This document shows positions 16,733-25,247 of a stretch of 64,000 bases of DNA, in pieces. Source of the stretch: an uncultured Methanoregula sp. Its GTDB lineage: Archaea; Halobacteriota; Methanomicrobia; Methanomicrobiales; Methanospirillaceae. The stretch lies in assembly GCF_963677065.1 (NCBI RefSeq), contig NZ_OY781872.1, forward strand, positions 2,599,419 to 2,663,418. Direction: 5' to 3'. Numbering within the stretch: position 1 is the first letter of the stretch; each line of letters begins with the position of its first letter. Under the pieces are notes generated by a model. That model had not been told where the DNA came from. It searched no databases and saw only the letters and a program-made list of their open reading frames with translations. The position numbers and the translations under genes are program-made.

Positions 16733-17752
16733 TCAGAGATACTTCTTTTTGACGATCAGTTCTGCATTCAGGACGCTCGCGCCGGCTGCACCCCGGATGG
16801 TATTATGGCCCATGGCCACAAACCGGATGCCCTCCCGGAGACGGCCGACCGAGACCGTCATACCATTGCCCCGCATCCGGTCGAGCCGGGGCTGGGGCCG
16901 GTCATTCTCTTCATCGAAGAAATGGACGGATTCCGCAGGCTGGGTCGGGAGACCTTTAATCGGGGGTTTGTAATCCCGGTAGGCTTTTTTGAGTTTCTCA
17001 ACCGGCTCCTTGATATCCACCCAGACTGCCATCGTGTGGCCGTCGATAACCGGGACCCGGTGGCAGCTTGCACTCACCTTGAAGGGTGCATTGACCACTT
17101 TTTTGCCTTTGAGGGTTCCCATGATCTTCAGGGCCTCGGTCTCCATCTTCTCCTCTTCCTTGCCGATATAGGGAATGACGTTATCGTAGATGGCCATAGC
17201 GGCAACACCCTCGAAACCTGCTCCTGAAATTGCCTGCATGGTGGAGACCCGGACATCGGAGAATTTGAAGGACCGGAGAGGGGCAAGGGCAGTGACCATC
17301 ATAATGGTCGAGCAGTTCGGGTTGGTCACAATGAACCCGTCCCGTCCTGCATCCTTCTGGACATCGATGAGACCCAGGTGTTCTGGGTTCACTTCGGGAA
17401 CAACAAGCGGGACATCCGGGAGCATACGGTATGAACTCGCATTGCTGCAGACAGCAATTCCGGCATCGGCAAATTCTTTTTCCACATCGGTTGCAATCTC
17501 CGCCGGAAGGGCCGAGAAGACGAGATCGACATCCTTCATCGCTTTTGGCGACGTGGGGACAACCTTGAGTTTACCGATCTTCTCCGGAAACGGCGACTCG
17601 AGACGCCATTTGACAATTTTTTCATAAGGCTTTCCCGCACTGCGTTCTGAAGCGGCAAGTGTCGATAGATTGAACCAGGGATGATTTGCTAACTGTTCAA
17701 CGAATCGCTGACCAACCGCACCTGTTGCACCAAGCACTCCAACATTGATCAT
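16733..17752 (-). CDS. asd: Aspartate-semialdehyde dehydrogenase
   Basis: About 339 residues. It has the NADP-binding GVLGATGAVGQRF at the N terminus and the catalytic cysteine in VTNPNCSTIMM, followed by STMQAISGAGFEG. It reduces aspartyl phosphate to aspartate semialdehyde, the branch point to lysine, threonine and methionine. The ATG at 17752 (MINVGVLGA) is chosen; the longer frame to 17812 has no family counterpart. It clusters with dapA and dapB upstream. Confidence 0.95.
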   Translation of the reverse strand: MINVGVLGATGAVGQRFVEQLANHPWFNLSTLAASERSAGKPYEKIVKWRLESPFPEKIGKLKVVPTSPKAMKDVDLVFSALPAEIATDVEKEFADAGIAVCSNASSYRMLPDVPLVVPEVNPEHLGLIDVQKDAGRDGFIVTNPNCSTIMMVTALAPLRSFKFSDVRVSTMQAISGAGFEGVAAMAIYDNVIPYIGKEEEKMETEALKIMGTLKGKKVVNAPFKVSASCHRVPVIDGHTMAVWVDIKEPVEKLKKAYRDYKPPIKGLPTQPAESVHFFDEENDRPQPRLDRMRGNGMTVSVGRLREGIRFVAMGHNTIRGAAGASVLNAELIVKKKYL

Positions 17753-17997
17753 AGGTGTCCTGTTCCTGTGTGTATTCCCGTTCCGTAGTGATGGCGGGTT
17801 GTAAAATCCCATATTACCTGCCGGGATAAAAACGTTGTTTTTTAAAATTATATGCGGAATTCGATAAAAATTTTTATAAAACCACCAGTTTCAAAGCGGA
17901 TAAAAGGAGAATTAAAAACAAAAAACAATTGATAATCATCCCTTGCGGGAGATTCCTGCAATAAAATACAAAGACCGGACGAACTTATCCGAACCGA

Positions 17998-18180
17998 TTA
18001 TTCCATATGAATAGCTTCTGACGGGCAGACATCAACACAGGTCTGGCAATCCACGCACATATCCTTGTCAACCTTTGCCTTGTCGTTCTCCATGGCTATT
18101 GCCGAAGCAGGGCATTCGCTCACGCAGGTTTCGCATCCGGTACATTTATTGGTGTCAATAATTGCTACCAACTCGTTCAC
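17998..18180 (-). CDS. 2[4Fe-4S] ferredoxin
   Basis: 60 residues with two clostridial-type motifs, CTGCETCVSECP and CVDCQTCVDVCP, which bind two [4Fe-4S] clusters. Such small ferredoxins carry electrons for CO-dehydrogenase, formylmethanofuran dehydrogenase or energy-converting hydrogenases in methanogens; the partner here is not shown. A TATA-like TATATTTT lies just upstream on the reverse strand, so it may have its own promoter. Confidence 0.95.
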   Translation of the reverse strand: MNELVAIIDTNKCTGCETCVSECPASAIAMENDKAKVDKDMCVDCQTCVDVCPSEAIHME

Positions 18181-18398
18181 TCCAATGTATATATTTTACA
18201 AAAGACAAAAAAAGGGTTTCTATCCATGCATGCCTGAAGGAAGAAAAACCGGTGTTTTTGGGAGACCTATGAACCCGGGAAGAAGCCGGCTGAAAAAAAC
18301 AATCTCATGAACAGGATATTTCCCGGCATTGCCGATCCGGCACGAGAGATTCCTGAAAAACCCCAATACCATTCGAAAAAAAAGAGCCAGCGGAAAAA

Positions 18399-19163
18399 TT
18401 ATTGTTTCAGATTGAGAACATCGTTCATGCCATAAATGCCGGGTTTCTTGCCGACAACCCACCGGGCTGCACAGAGCGCTCCGCTGGCAAAGACCGAGCG
18501 GTCATAGGCCCGGTGGGAGAGCTCGATTGTCTCATAGTTCTTCGAGAACATCACCTTGTGGTCGCCCACGATGTCCCCGCCCCGGATGACGTGGACGCCG
18601 ATCTCGTTTTTGCGTTCGGTCATCCCTTCGCGGCCATACAGCTTCTCGCGGGTGCCGGCGGATTCATCCAGGATCTGGAGGATGGTCTTTGCCGTCCCGC
18701 TCGGGGCATCCTTCTTGTTGCGGTGGTGAGCCTCGATAACCTCGATGTCGTAATCCTTGAGAAGTTTTCCTGCCTCCCGTACCATCTGCCAGAAGATGTT
18801 GACCCCGACCGAGAAGTTGGTTGATATGACTGCAGGAACATGGCCGTTGATCGCCTTCTCCATCTCGGCCCGCTGGGCCGGTGAGATGCCGGTTGTGCCG
18901 ACAACGAGGGCCACATTGTTCCGGGCTGCCAGCTGGACATTCCCGACAACGGCAGCTGCTACCGTGAAATCGATGAGCACATCGGCCTTCGTCCGCTTCA
19001 GGAGAGCCTCGGCATCTTTGGCCTCGACTATCTCGACACCGAAAAACGTGCTGGGCTTGAGGTTGATCCCGCCAACCAGCTCAAGGTCGCCGGACTCTTT
19101 TACCATACGCCCGAGCGTCTGGCCCATGCGGCCGGATGCACCACAGACAACGACTTTTATCAT
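18399..19163 (-). CDS. dapB: 4-hydroxy-tetrahydrodipicolinate reductase DapB
   Basis: 254 residues. The N-terminal VVVCGASGRMGQTLG binds NAD(P)H; GTTGIS and the central EAHHRNKKDAPSGTA carry the catalytic His-His and Lys region. It reduces the DapA product on the way to diaminopimelate and lysine. It begins 7 nt after dapA, so the two form an operon. Confidence 0.95.
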   Translation of the reverse strand: MIKVVVCGASGRMGQTLGRMVKESGDLELVGGINLKPSTFFGVEIVEAKDAEALLKRTKADVLIDFTVAAAVVGNVQLAARNNVALVVGTTGISPAQRAEMEKAINGHVPAVISTNFSVGVNIFWQMVREAGKLLKDYDIEVIEAHHRNKKDAPSGTAKTILQILDESAGTREKLYGREGMTERKNEIGVHVIRGGDIVGDHKVMFSKNYETIELSHRAYDRSVFASGALCAARWVVGKKPGIYGMNDVLNLKQ

Positions 19164-19170
19164 GAGTGTA

Positions 19171-20139
19171 TCACCGCCGGGCCTTTTTTGCAGCAGGTTT
19201 CTTTGAGTCAGTCTTTGCGGGGGCGGTTTTCTTTACCGGTGCCGGGCGTTTTGCAGCTCCTTTGACAGAAAGGCCTGCAAGAACTGATTTCAGCTGCTCG
19301 GTCTTCTTCCCGTCAAGCTCATCGAGAGGGAGCCGGACCGGGCCTCCTGCAAGACCGATGAGTTCGACCGCCTTTTTCACCGGGATTGGATTCGTATCGA
19401 TGAACATCGAGCGGAAGAGAGGTGAAAGCGCATAATGCTTGACCAGCGCCTTCTGGTAATTGCCCTCTTTCATGGCCTCGTACATCGCAACCATCCCTTT
19501 GGGATCCACGTTGGCTGCAACGGAAATTACACCTGCCCCACCAAGTGCAAGGATCGGCAGGGTGATATTATCGTCGCCGGAGATGACGAGAAAATCCTCA
19601 TCCTGGGTCTCCTCGATGATCCGCGAGATCTGGCCGATGTTGCCGCTGGCTTCCTTGACACCGACAATGTTCGGGTGGCATGCAAGTTCGGCCACCAGAT
19701 CCGGCTCGAGATTCTGGCCGGTCCTGCCCGGTACATTGTACATGACAACGGGAATGTCGAGATCCGCCAGTTTCGTGTAATGCTTGATGAGACCGGACCG
19801 GTTGGGCTTGTTGTAGTACGGACTGATGACAAGCACCCCGTCCGCACCGATGTCCTTCGCAGCCTTAGTGAGCCGGATCGCTTCAGCAGTATTGTTGGAG
19901 CCTGTGCCGGCAAGAACCGGGATCTTGCCATTTACCTTATCCACGGTCAGGGCAACGACTTTCTCATGCTCTTCAAACGAGAGGGTCGCTGATTCACCGG
20001 TCGAACCGCAGGGCACAATCCCATGGATACCACAGGACAGCAGAAACTCGATATTGCGACTGAGACCCTGGACATCCAGGCTCATCGCGGAGTTTCTTTG
20101 AAAAGGGGTAATGATTGCTGGAAGGACACCTTCAAACAT
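19171..20139 (-). CDS. dapA: 4-hydroxy-tetrahydrodipicolinate synthase DapA with an added basic tail
   Basis: 322 residues, about 30 longer than usual. The TIM barrel shows GSTGESATLS, VMYNVPGRTGQNL (Tyr) and GVKEASGNIGQ (Schiff-base Lys), condensing pyruvate with aspartate semialdehyde. After about residue 290 the sequence becomes a histone-H1-like tail rich in Lys, Ala and Pro (KRPAPVKKTAPAK, then KKPAAKKARR). This tail is not part of the enzyme fold. It resembles the separate 29-residue peptide encoded at 55.5 kb. Its gene lies 8 nt after S17e. Confidence 0.93.
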   Translation of the reverse strand: MFEGVLPAIITPFQRNSAMSLDVQGLSRNIEFLLSCGIHGIVPCGSTGESATLSFEEHEKVVALTVDKVNGKIPVLAGTGSNNTAEAIRLTKAAKDIGADGVLVISPYYNKPNRSGLIKHYTKLADLDIPVVMYNVPGRTGQNLEPDLVAELACHPNIVGVKEASGNIGQISRIIEETQDEDFLVISGDDNITLPILALGGAGVISVAANVDPKGMVAMYEAMKEGNYQKALVKHYALSPLFRSMFIDTNPIPVKKAVELIGLAGGPVRLPLDELDGKKTEQLKSVLAGLSVKGAAKRPAPVKKTAPAKTDSKKPAAKKARR

Positions 20140-20147
20140 AAAAGAAT

Positions 20148-20339
20148 TTATGAGCGTCTTTTGGTATTTATTTTTCTTGTAATGTATCCGGCGACACGAT
20201 TGCGGACACGTTTGCTTCCGATAACTGCGGACTTGCCGAGCTGCTGCTTGTTCTCTTCAAAGTTGTTCGAGAAGTGTTCCCGCTGTTTGTTCACCAGTTC
20301 TGTGCCAAGAGTTTTGATATAAGACGGCTTGATTCCCAT
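20148..20339 (-). CDS. rps17e: 30S ribosomal protein S17e
   Basis: 63 residues starting MGIKPSYIKTLG, the typical archaeal S17e opening, and ending in the basic ITRKINTKRRS. The ATG at 20339 is chosen; the frame up to 20384 continues into non-family sequence. It sits directly before dapA with an 8-nt gap. Confidence 0.95.
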   Translation of the reverse strand: MGIKPSYIKTLGTELVNKQREHFSNNFEENKQQLGKSAVIGSKRVRNRVAGYITRKINTKRRS

Positions 20340-20365
20340 GAACGATTCCTCAAGGATTCTATATG

Positions 20366-20911
20366 TTAAATGCGGTTTGAGCACATAATGATATTGTTAA
20401 GAACGTCGGCCGGCTCTTCACCGAAAATGAGGACCTGCTGACGGGAAAATTCCGGATCGCGCCAGAAGATAACGTCAGGAACCCCGCGTTTGCAGCAGGA
20501 TGCAATACCCCAGTCCATGGTCCCGGCACCCCGGTTTTTGTCCCGATCGCATGAGGCGGATTCCAGGAACAGATCATCGCACAATACCGTTTTTGCCCGG
20601 GGGGTGCAGGCCAGGATCGCCGCACTCCGCATCCGGGGATCAAACTTCATCGCAGTAAGGATGACACGGCCGATCTCCTCGTCGGCACCGAACCTGCAGG
20701 ATCCCTGGAATGAAAGTCCGCCGCCCGGTAACAGCGATATATTTCCGGGAACGGATGCGATTCCATCATTGTCCCGTGCGCCCCCCAGGGCAAACCCGAA
20801 CGATACCCCATTGGTAGGAACGAGATCCGGATGCAGGTTCCCCGCAAGCTGCATTACGGTCCCGTTGAGCATTTCAAGCACATGAGTGCGTTCCTGTGCA
20901 GGGTTGTTCAC
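20366..20911 (-). CDS. thiN: Stand-alone ThiN-type thiamine-phosphate synthase domain
   Basis: 181 residues. The pattern NGVSFGFALGGARD, SCRFGADEEIGRVILTAMKFDP, MRSAA, and near the end GVPDVIFWRDPEFS and LIFGEEPADVLNNI follows the ThiN (ThiP_synth) domain, which joins HMP-PP and thiazole phosphate to make thiamine phosphate. ThiN is usually fused to ThiD or to a DNA-binding domain; here it stands alone. Some single-domain forms may instead be regulators or sensors. Several cysteines near residues 115-145 are unusual. Assigned by pattern recognition. Confidence 0.72.
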   Translation of the reverse strand: MNNPAQERTHVLEMLNGTVMQLAGNLHPDLVPTNGVSFGFALGGARDNDGIASVPGNISLLPGGGLSFQGSCRFGADEEIGRVILTAMKFDPRMRSAAILACTPRAKTVLCDDLFLESASCDRDKNRGAGTMDWGIASCCKRGVPDVIFWRDPEFSRQQVLIFGEEPADVLNNIIMCSNRI

Positions 20912-21038
20912 GAGTCCTCCCGGTGAGCCGGTATGCGGGGGAATGCAATACGGCAGGACATAAAATATAATGGATCGCTGTCAGGAAAAATGATTTCGTC
21001 GATAAGCCTATATCTCCCGGCAGCAAAAATTCTCTTCA

Positions 21039-21215
21039 ATGGATGCGCGACTTCTTGATGTGGTTATCGGCCTTGTGGGTTTTTTGATCCTGGTCGCACT
21101 GCTTGCGGTATTGCCCATGGTGATGACGGCAGCGTTTGCTTACCTGGCAGCAATAATTGTCTTTATTGTATTCCTGTCCGGGGCCGGGTACCTGGTCAAC
21201 GAGAAGATCACGTAG
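21039..21215 (+). CDS. Small two-helix membrane protein
   Basis: 58 residues, starting MDARLLDVVIG. Two hydrophobic spans (about residues 6-24 and 27-50) end in GAGYLVNEKIT. A TATA-like CTATATC lies about 28 nt before the ATG, suggesting a leaderless message. The stop overlaps the end of priL on the other strand by 8 nt. I do not recognise a family. Confidence 0.55.
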   Translation: MDARLLDVVIGLVGFLILVALLAVLPMVMTAAFAYLAAIIVFIVFLSGAGYLVNEKIT

Positions 21216-22320
21216 GCGGGGCTGGAGTTTTTCCTTCGCCGGACTGCTCCGCAACCGCCGGTTTTCTGATCTTTGCAATATCCTTCTTTTTGGCTTTATA
21301 GTAACTCAACGGGTGACTGACCCTCTCGCAGAGCTTGTCTTTGTGGACGCAGATGCCGGTTGTCAGCATTGCTGCACAGGCAGGGGTTGTGTATTCCGTA
21401 CCTGACCCGCCCCGGCCGGTGATATGTTCCACCTGGTACATGGTCTTCTCGATATCGAAATCCGGGGACCGGCCGTACAGGTTGGCGATGCCTGCCACAT
21501 CCATGCCAATAGTATGCAGGAACGTGGTGAGCGCAAACCTTCCCGCATGGGTCAGGTTGGTCCCTGCCGTCAGGGCCGTGATGAGAGCCTGCATGCAGGG
21601 AGGAAATGCGCTCTCCTCGATGGCACCGAACTGCTGGAGCATCCGGCTCTGGTATTCCGCCTTGATCTGCTCTGCAGCGGGAGCCAGCTGCTGGCAGAGA
21701 TTTTTTGGAACCCGGTAGGGAAGATCGCGCCGGAGGATAACTCTTATTCGTTCCCGGAGCAGTTCAAGGACCTCGTCCCTCCGGATTTCGATAAAACCCC
21801 GCTGGACCCGGCGGTTCACCAGCTTGAACCGCTCTTCGTGCAGCTGAGATACTACCTCTACGTAATCCACAAGGGGGATGCGATCCTTTGCAAGGGTGAT
21901 CTCGAATTCAGCGGCAACATAATTCGAGATCCCGCTGTTCATGTCATCATCGAGAACCGCATCATCGTTCCAGCCTTTGGTAGTCTCCGACCCGATCTCG
22001 GAATTCAGGAAATAATACGCACGTTCGGCTTCGTAACGGGTGAGCCGGTCCAGGAGCTGGCGATCGTTTATGCAGGAGACGATGACCCGCGCCAGTGCAT
22101 AGGCCGCGATCTCGTCCTCAGCCGGCAAAGTCACGCTATATTCAGTTTTTTTCGGCAGCAGGGATTCCTGGATCCGTGCAAGCGCATTCCGGACCAGTGC
22201 TTCTCCTTTTGGATCGTTCAGCACGGAATCGATCGATGAGAAGCGGTTCTTGATATGGTCCTGGGCTTTTTTTAAAAAGGGAAAATGGGATAGTTCCTTT
22301 GCTGATGGAGAATAGTCCAT
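21208..22320 (-). CDS. priL: DNA primase large subunit PriL
   Basis: 370 residues. The N-terminal helical domain (HFPFLKKAQDHIK) is followed by the Fe-S domain with cysteines in FPPCMQAL, TPACAAML, GICVH and LCERVSHPLSYY, the four ligands of the [4Fe-4S] cluster. PriL holds the catalytic PriS and positions the RNA/DNA primer. It starts within the stop of pcna (TGATG overlap), so the two replisome parts are translated from one mRNA. The C-terminal tail is Lys/Pro-rich. Confidence 0.93.
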   Translation of the reverse strand: MDYSPSAKELSHFPFLKKAQDHIKNRFSSIDSVLNDPKGEALVRNALARIQESLLPKKTEYSVTLPAEDEIAAYALARVIVSCINDRQLLDRLTRYEAERAYYFLNSEIGSETTKGWNDDAVLDDDMNSGISNYVAAEFEITLAKDRIPLVDYVEVVSQLHEERFKLVNRRVQRGFIEIRRDEVLELLRERIRVILRRDLPYRVPKNLCQQLAPAAEQIKAEYQSRMLQQFGAIEESAFPPCMQALITALTAGTNLTHAGRFALTTFLHTIGMDVAGIANLYGRSPDFDIEKTMYQVEHITGRGGSGTEYTTPACAAMLTTGICVHKDKLCERVSHPLSYYKAKKKDIAKIRKPAVAEQSGEGKTPAPPT

Positions 22321-23063
22321 CAGTCGGCCTCAATCCGCGGGGCAAGGAGGTATTCGACGTGACCGTTCCCGCCGGCTATGTCGAACGCGAACCGGACCGG
22401 GTGGTCGATGCCGAGATAGATCTCCACTTCGGCAGCTTTGCTCATGACTTTTCCCATATCCTTGAGATAATCGAGCGAGAAGAGCGAGCGGGCTTCTGCA
22501 GGGGCAAGCGAGATGAGTTCATCTTTTGCAAATTCGCGCCGGATGTGATCGGTGTCTCCTTCGGCAACCAGATAAAAGGTCTGGTCTTTCGGGTTGATCC
22601 CAAGCGCAATCTTGTCCGAGATGACCGCGGCTGCCTTCATGGCATTGTTGAGATCTTCTCCCTTGATCACGATCTTACCGGGAAGGCTGATCGTTGGCGG
22701 GTTCGGGTCTTTCCGGATCGTATTGGTATCAAGGAGCGTGATGGAGTAGTGGTAGCCATGCACCGAGACCGACATCTTCTGGGCATTGTCGGGAAGCTCA
22801 AGGCTGATGAGATCGCCTTTTCCCGCCATGCCGAAGATGTTCTTCATCTTGGTTATGTCAATACCCAGCTGGCTCGTGGTTGCCTTAAACGAATCAAATG
22901 CCTCTTTCTTGAGCGTGAGGTTGATCATCGCCACGTTTGCGGTATCAACAGCCCGCGTGGAGAGTCCTGACTCGTCCGTATGCAGCCGGCACTCAGGGAT
23001 GAGAGCCGAGATCGCATCGATAGCTTCCCTGAAAATGTCTGCATCAATCGTTGCTTTTAACAT
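22320..23063 (-). CDS. pcn: DNA polymerase sliding clamp PCNA
   Basis: 247 residues, the normal length. It opens MLKATIDADIFREAIDAIS and shows SGLSTRAVDTANVAMINL, then the interdomain region and the C-terminal EYLLAPRIEAD typical of PCNA. It is a trimeric ring that tethers polymerases, ligase and FEN1. The ATG at 23063 fits the family start; the longer frame begins at 23105. Its stop overlaps the priL start. Confidence 0.95.
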   Translation of the reverse strand: MLKATIDADIFREAIDAISALIPECRLHTDESGLSTRAVDTANVAMINLTLKKEAFDSFKATTSQLGIDITKMKNIFGMAGKGDLISLELPDNAQKMSVSVHGYHYSITLLDTNTIRKDPNPPTISLPGKIVIKGEDLNNAMKAAAVISDKIALGINPKDQTFYLVAEGDTDHIRREFAKDELISLAPAEARSLFSLDYLKDMGKVMSKAAEVEIYLGIDHPVRFAFDIAGGNGHVEYLLAPRIEAD

Positions 23064-23162
23064 CGCGTACCCCTTAACAAACTCTCTTATACAGTATATC
23101 GTCATACTTTAATTATAGCGTTTTGGGTTTCCACCCGAAATTGCGCAGGAGATCGATCGGTT

Positions 23163-23744
23163 ATGGGTTCACAATGGGGATATGACAAGACATACTTGCG
23201 GGCAAAACACGAGGGATACCGGTCCCGTGCCGCATACAAGCTGATCGAGATCCAGAACAAGTTCGAAGTTATCCGGCCGGATGACAATATCATCGATCTC
23301 GGGGCAGCTCCCGGCAGCTGGCTCCAGGTGCTCCGGACGCTGACCGAAGCCCGCGTGCTCGGGATCGATCTCAACCCTATTGCCGATCTTGACGGGGTGG
23401 AAACAATTGTCGGCGACCTCACCGATCCCGAAGTGGTTGAGATGGCCCGGTCTGCACTCGGGATTGTCAATGTCGTTGTCTGCGATGCCGCACCGAAACT
23501 TTCCGGCCACAAGAGCTATGACCAGGCGCGGATCATCGAGCTCAACGAGATGGCGCTCGACTTTGCAGTGAAAGTGCTCAAACCCGGCGGCAATTTCGTG
23601 GTGAAATCTTTCCAGGGAACAGACTTCCCCGGGCTCTACGCGGATGTCAAGACCCATTTCTACTCGGTCAAGACCATGATAACCAAGTCAACCCGTAAAG
23701 GAAGTACGGAACTCTACATCATTGCAAAGAATTTTTCCGGCTGA
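23163..23744 (+). CDS. rlmE: 23S rRNA (uridine-2'-O-)-methyltransferase RlmE/FtsJ
   Basis: 193 residues. The catalytic tetrad K-D-K-E appears in KHEGYRSRAAYKL, CDAAPKLSGH and GGNFVVKSFQG, and SAM binds at IDLGAAPGSWLQ. It methylates the A-loop uridine (U2552 in E. coli). It is divergent from pcna and 8 nt before the MoaA-like gene. Confidence 0.95.
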   Translation: MGSQWGYDKTYLRAKHEGYRSRAAYKLIEIQNKFEVIRPDDNIIDLGAAPGSWLQVLRTLTEARVLGIDLNPIADLDGVETIVGDLTDPEVVEMARSALGIVNVVVCDAAPKLSGHKSYDQARIIELNEMALDFAVKVLKPGGNFVVKSFQGTDFPGLYADVKTHFYSVKTMITKSTRKGSTELYIIAKNFSG

Positions 23745-23752
23745 GCGTTTCC

Positions 23753-24631
23753 ATGACCCTCAAAGACCCCTACAACCGCCCGGTGAGCAATATCCGGATC
23801 AGTCTCACCAAACAGTGTAATCTGTCCTGCATCTACTGCCACCGCGAAGGGGAGACCGCACCAAAAGAGCCTATATCGGCAGCGGAGATTGCGGAAATTC
23901 TGAGGGTCGCAGCGCATTTTGATATCCGGAGCGTGAAATTTACCGGGGGCGAGCCCCTGCTCCGGCCGGATCTTCTGGAGATTGTCAGATCGGTTCCTGC
24001 GGGCATGGAATCCTCGCTCACCACGAACGGGACGCTCCTTTCGGGCATTGCGACCGACCTGAAAAAGGCCGGCATGCGCAGGGTCAACGTGAGCCTGGAC
24101 AGCCTCAACCGTGAGACCTACAAAAAGATCACCGGTGTCGACCGGCTTTCCGATGTGCTGGACGGGATCTCCGAAGCCCTCGATGCCGGCCTGACCCCGA
24201 TCAAGCTCAACATGGTGGTCCTTGACGGGATCAATGATCACGAGATCGATGACTTTCTTGCGTACGTACGGGGAAACCGCAACCTGGTCCTCCAGCTCAT
24301 CGAGCTGATGCACTTCAATGACTGCGATCATCACGGGGATCTCAATAACCTGGAAGGCTCGCTTGCAGCCCGGTCAAAACAGATCGTGACAAGGAGAATG
24401 CACCACCGGAAAAAATACTGCCTGGACGGGGCCGAAGTCGAAGTGGTACGGCCCCTCCACAATACCGAGTTCTGTGCATTCTGCAACCGCCTCCGGGTGA
24501 CTTCGGACGGCACCCTCAAGCCCTGCCTCCTCCGCTCGGACAACCACATCGATATCCGGGGAAAGAGCGGTAAGGAGCTCGAGGACCTTTTTGTAAAAGC
24601 CGTCTCCCTGCGAGAGCCGTTCTACAAGTAG
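23753..24631 (+). CDS. moaA: GTP 3',8-cyclase MoaA
   Basis: 292 residues. N-terminal radical SAM cluster CNLSCIYCHREG, KFTGGEPLLRPDL for SAM binding, and the second C-terminal cluster CAFCNRLR with a cysteine 13 residues later in LKPCLLR. Both clusters are diagnostic of MoaA, which converts GTP to 3',8-cyclo-H2GTP for molybdopterin/tungstopterin. The final GG typical of bacterial MoaA is absent, as in many archaeal forms. It forms a probable operon with rlmE. Confidence 0.9.
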   Translation: MTLKDPYNRPVSNIRISLTKQCNLSCIYCHREGETAPKEPISAAEIAEILRVAAHFDIRSVKFTGGEPLLRPDLLEIVRSVPAGMESSLTTNGTLLSGIATDLKKAGMRRVNVSLDSLNRETYKKITGVDRLSDVLDGISEALDAGLTPIKLNMVVLDGINDHEIDDFLAYVRGNRNLVLQLIELMHFNDCDHHGDLNNLEGSLAARSKQIVTRRMHHRKKYCLDGAEVEVVRPLHNTEFCAFCNRLRVTSDGTLKPCLLRSDNHIDIRGKSGKELEDLFVKAVSLREPFYK

Positions 24632-24722
24632 ACCGGACACCTGTGCCGAAAACGGCGGTCACGGGCGGCCGGTATATCCCAAACGGCAATGTATTTACAA
24701 TGCCCAAGCGAACTAGAGGGAT

Positions 24723-25235
24723 ATGGAAGATGACAATGAATTCATCCCGGTCCTCGATTCCCTGTACGGGAAATCGCTGATGCTCCACGACACCGGGAGT
24801 TTCAACAAGGTCCTGTACTTTTATTTCATCGACTCGCTGGCCCACATCGATTATACCGCGAGCATCTACGCATACCATTACGAGTCCCCGAAGAACATCA
24901 TGGGTGCAGAATACATGCGGTGGCGGATCGATGAGGAGAAGAAAGGTGACCGGCCAAAATTCCCCGGGTTTATCAACTGGCTCAAAAAAGAGAAGCCGGA
25001 CCGGTTCGGCCGCCTGCCATCTCTCTGGCAGATGATCTACGATACCGAAGATCCCGCAAGCTACCGGAGTTTCCGGATTGTCATCGATCCCGACAGCAAG
25101 CGCCCGCTCCAGGCGGATTTCTTCTATGCCGTGATCGAAGAGTTCTTCGAGCCAGAGTTCCTCAAGAGCCTGTACGACGATGCCTCGCTCTCTGTGCTCT
25201 TCAGACAGTATTGCTCCCAGCTAACAACAGAATAA
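24723..25235 (+). CDS. Uncharacterised soluble protein
   Basis: 170 residues, rich in aromatic residues (KVLYFYFIDSLAHIDY, YAYHYESPKNIMG, ADFFYAVIEEFFEPEFL), mixed alpha/beta with no signal peptide or membrane helix. I do not recognise a family. GAGGGA lies 4-9 nt before the ATG. It is followed 12 nt later by the M20 peptidase gene, so the two are likely co-transcribed. Confidence 0.7.
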   Translation: MEDDNEFIPVLDSLYGKSLMLHDTGSFNKVLYFYFIDSLAHIDYTASIYAYHYESPKNIMGAEYMRWRIDEEKKGDRPKFPGFINWLKKEKPDRFGRLPSLWQMIYDTEDPASYRSFRIVIDPDSKRPLQADFFYAVIEEFFEPEFLKSLYDDASLSVLFRQYCSQLTTE

Positions 25236-25247
25236 GGTGCAGCAGGA

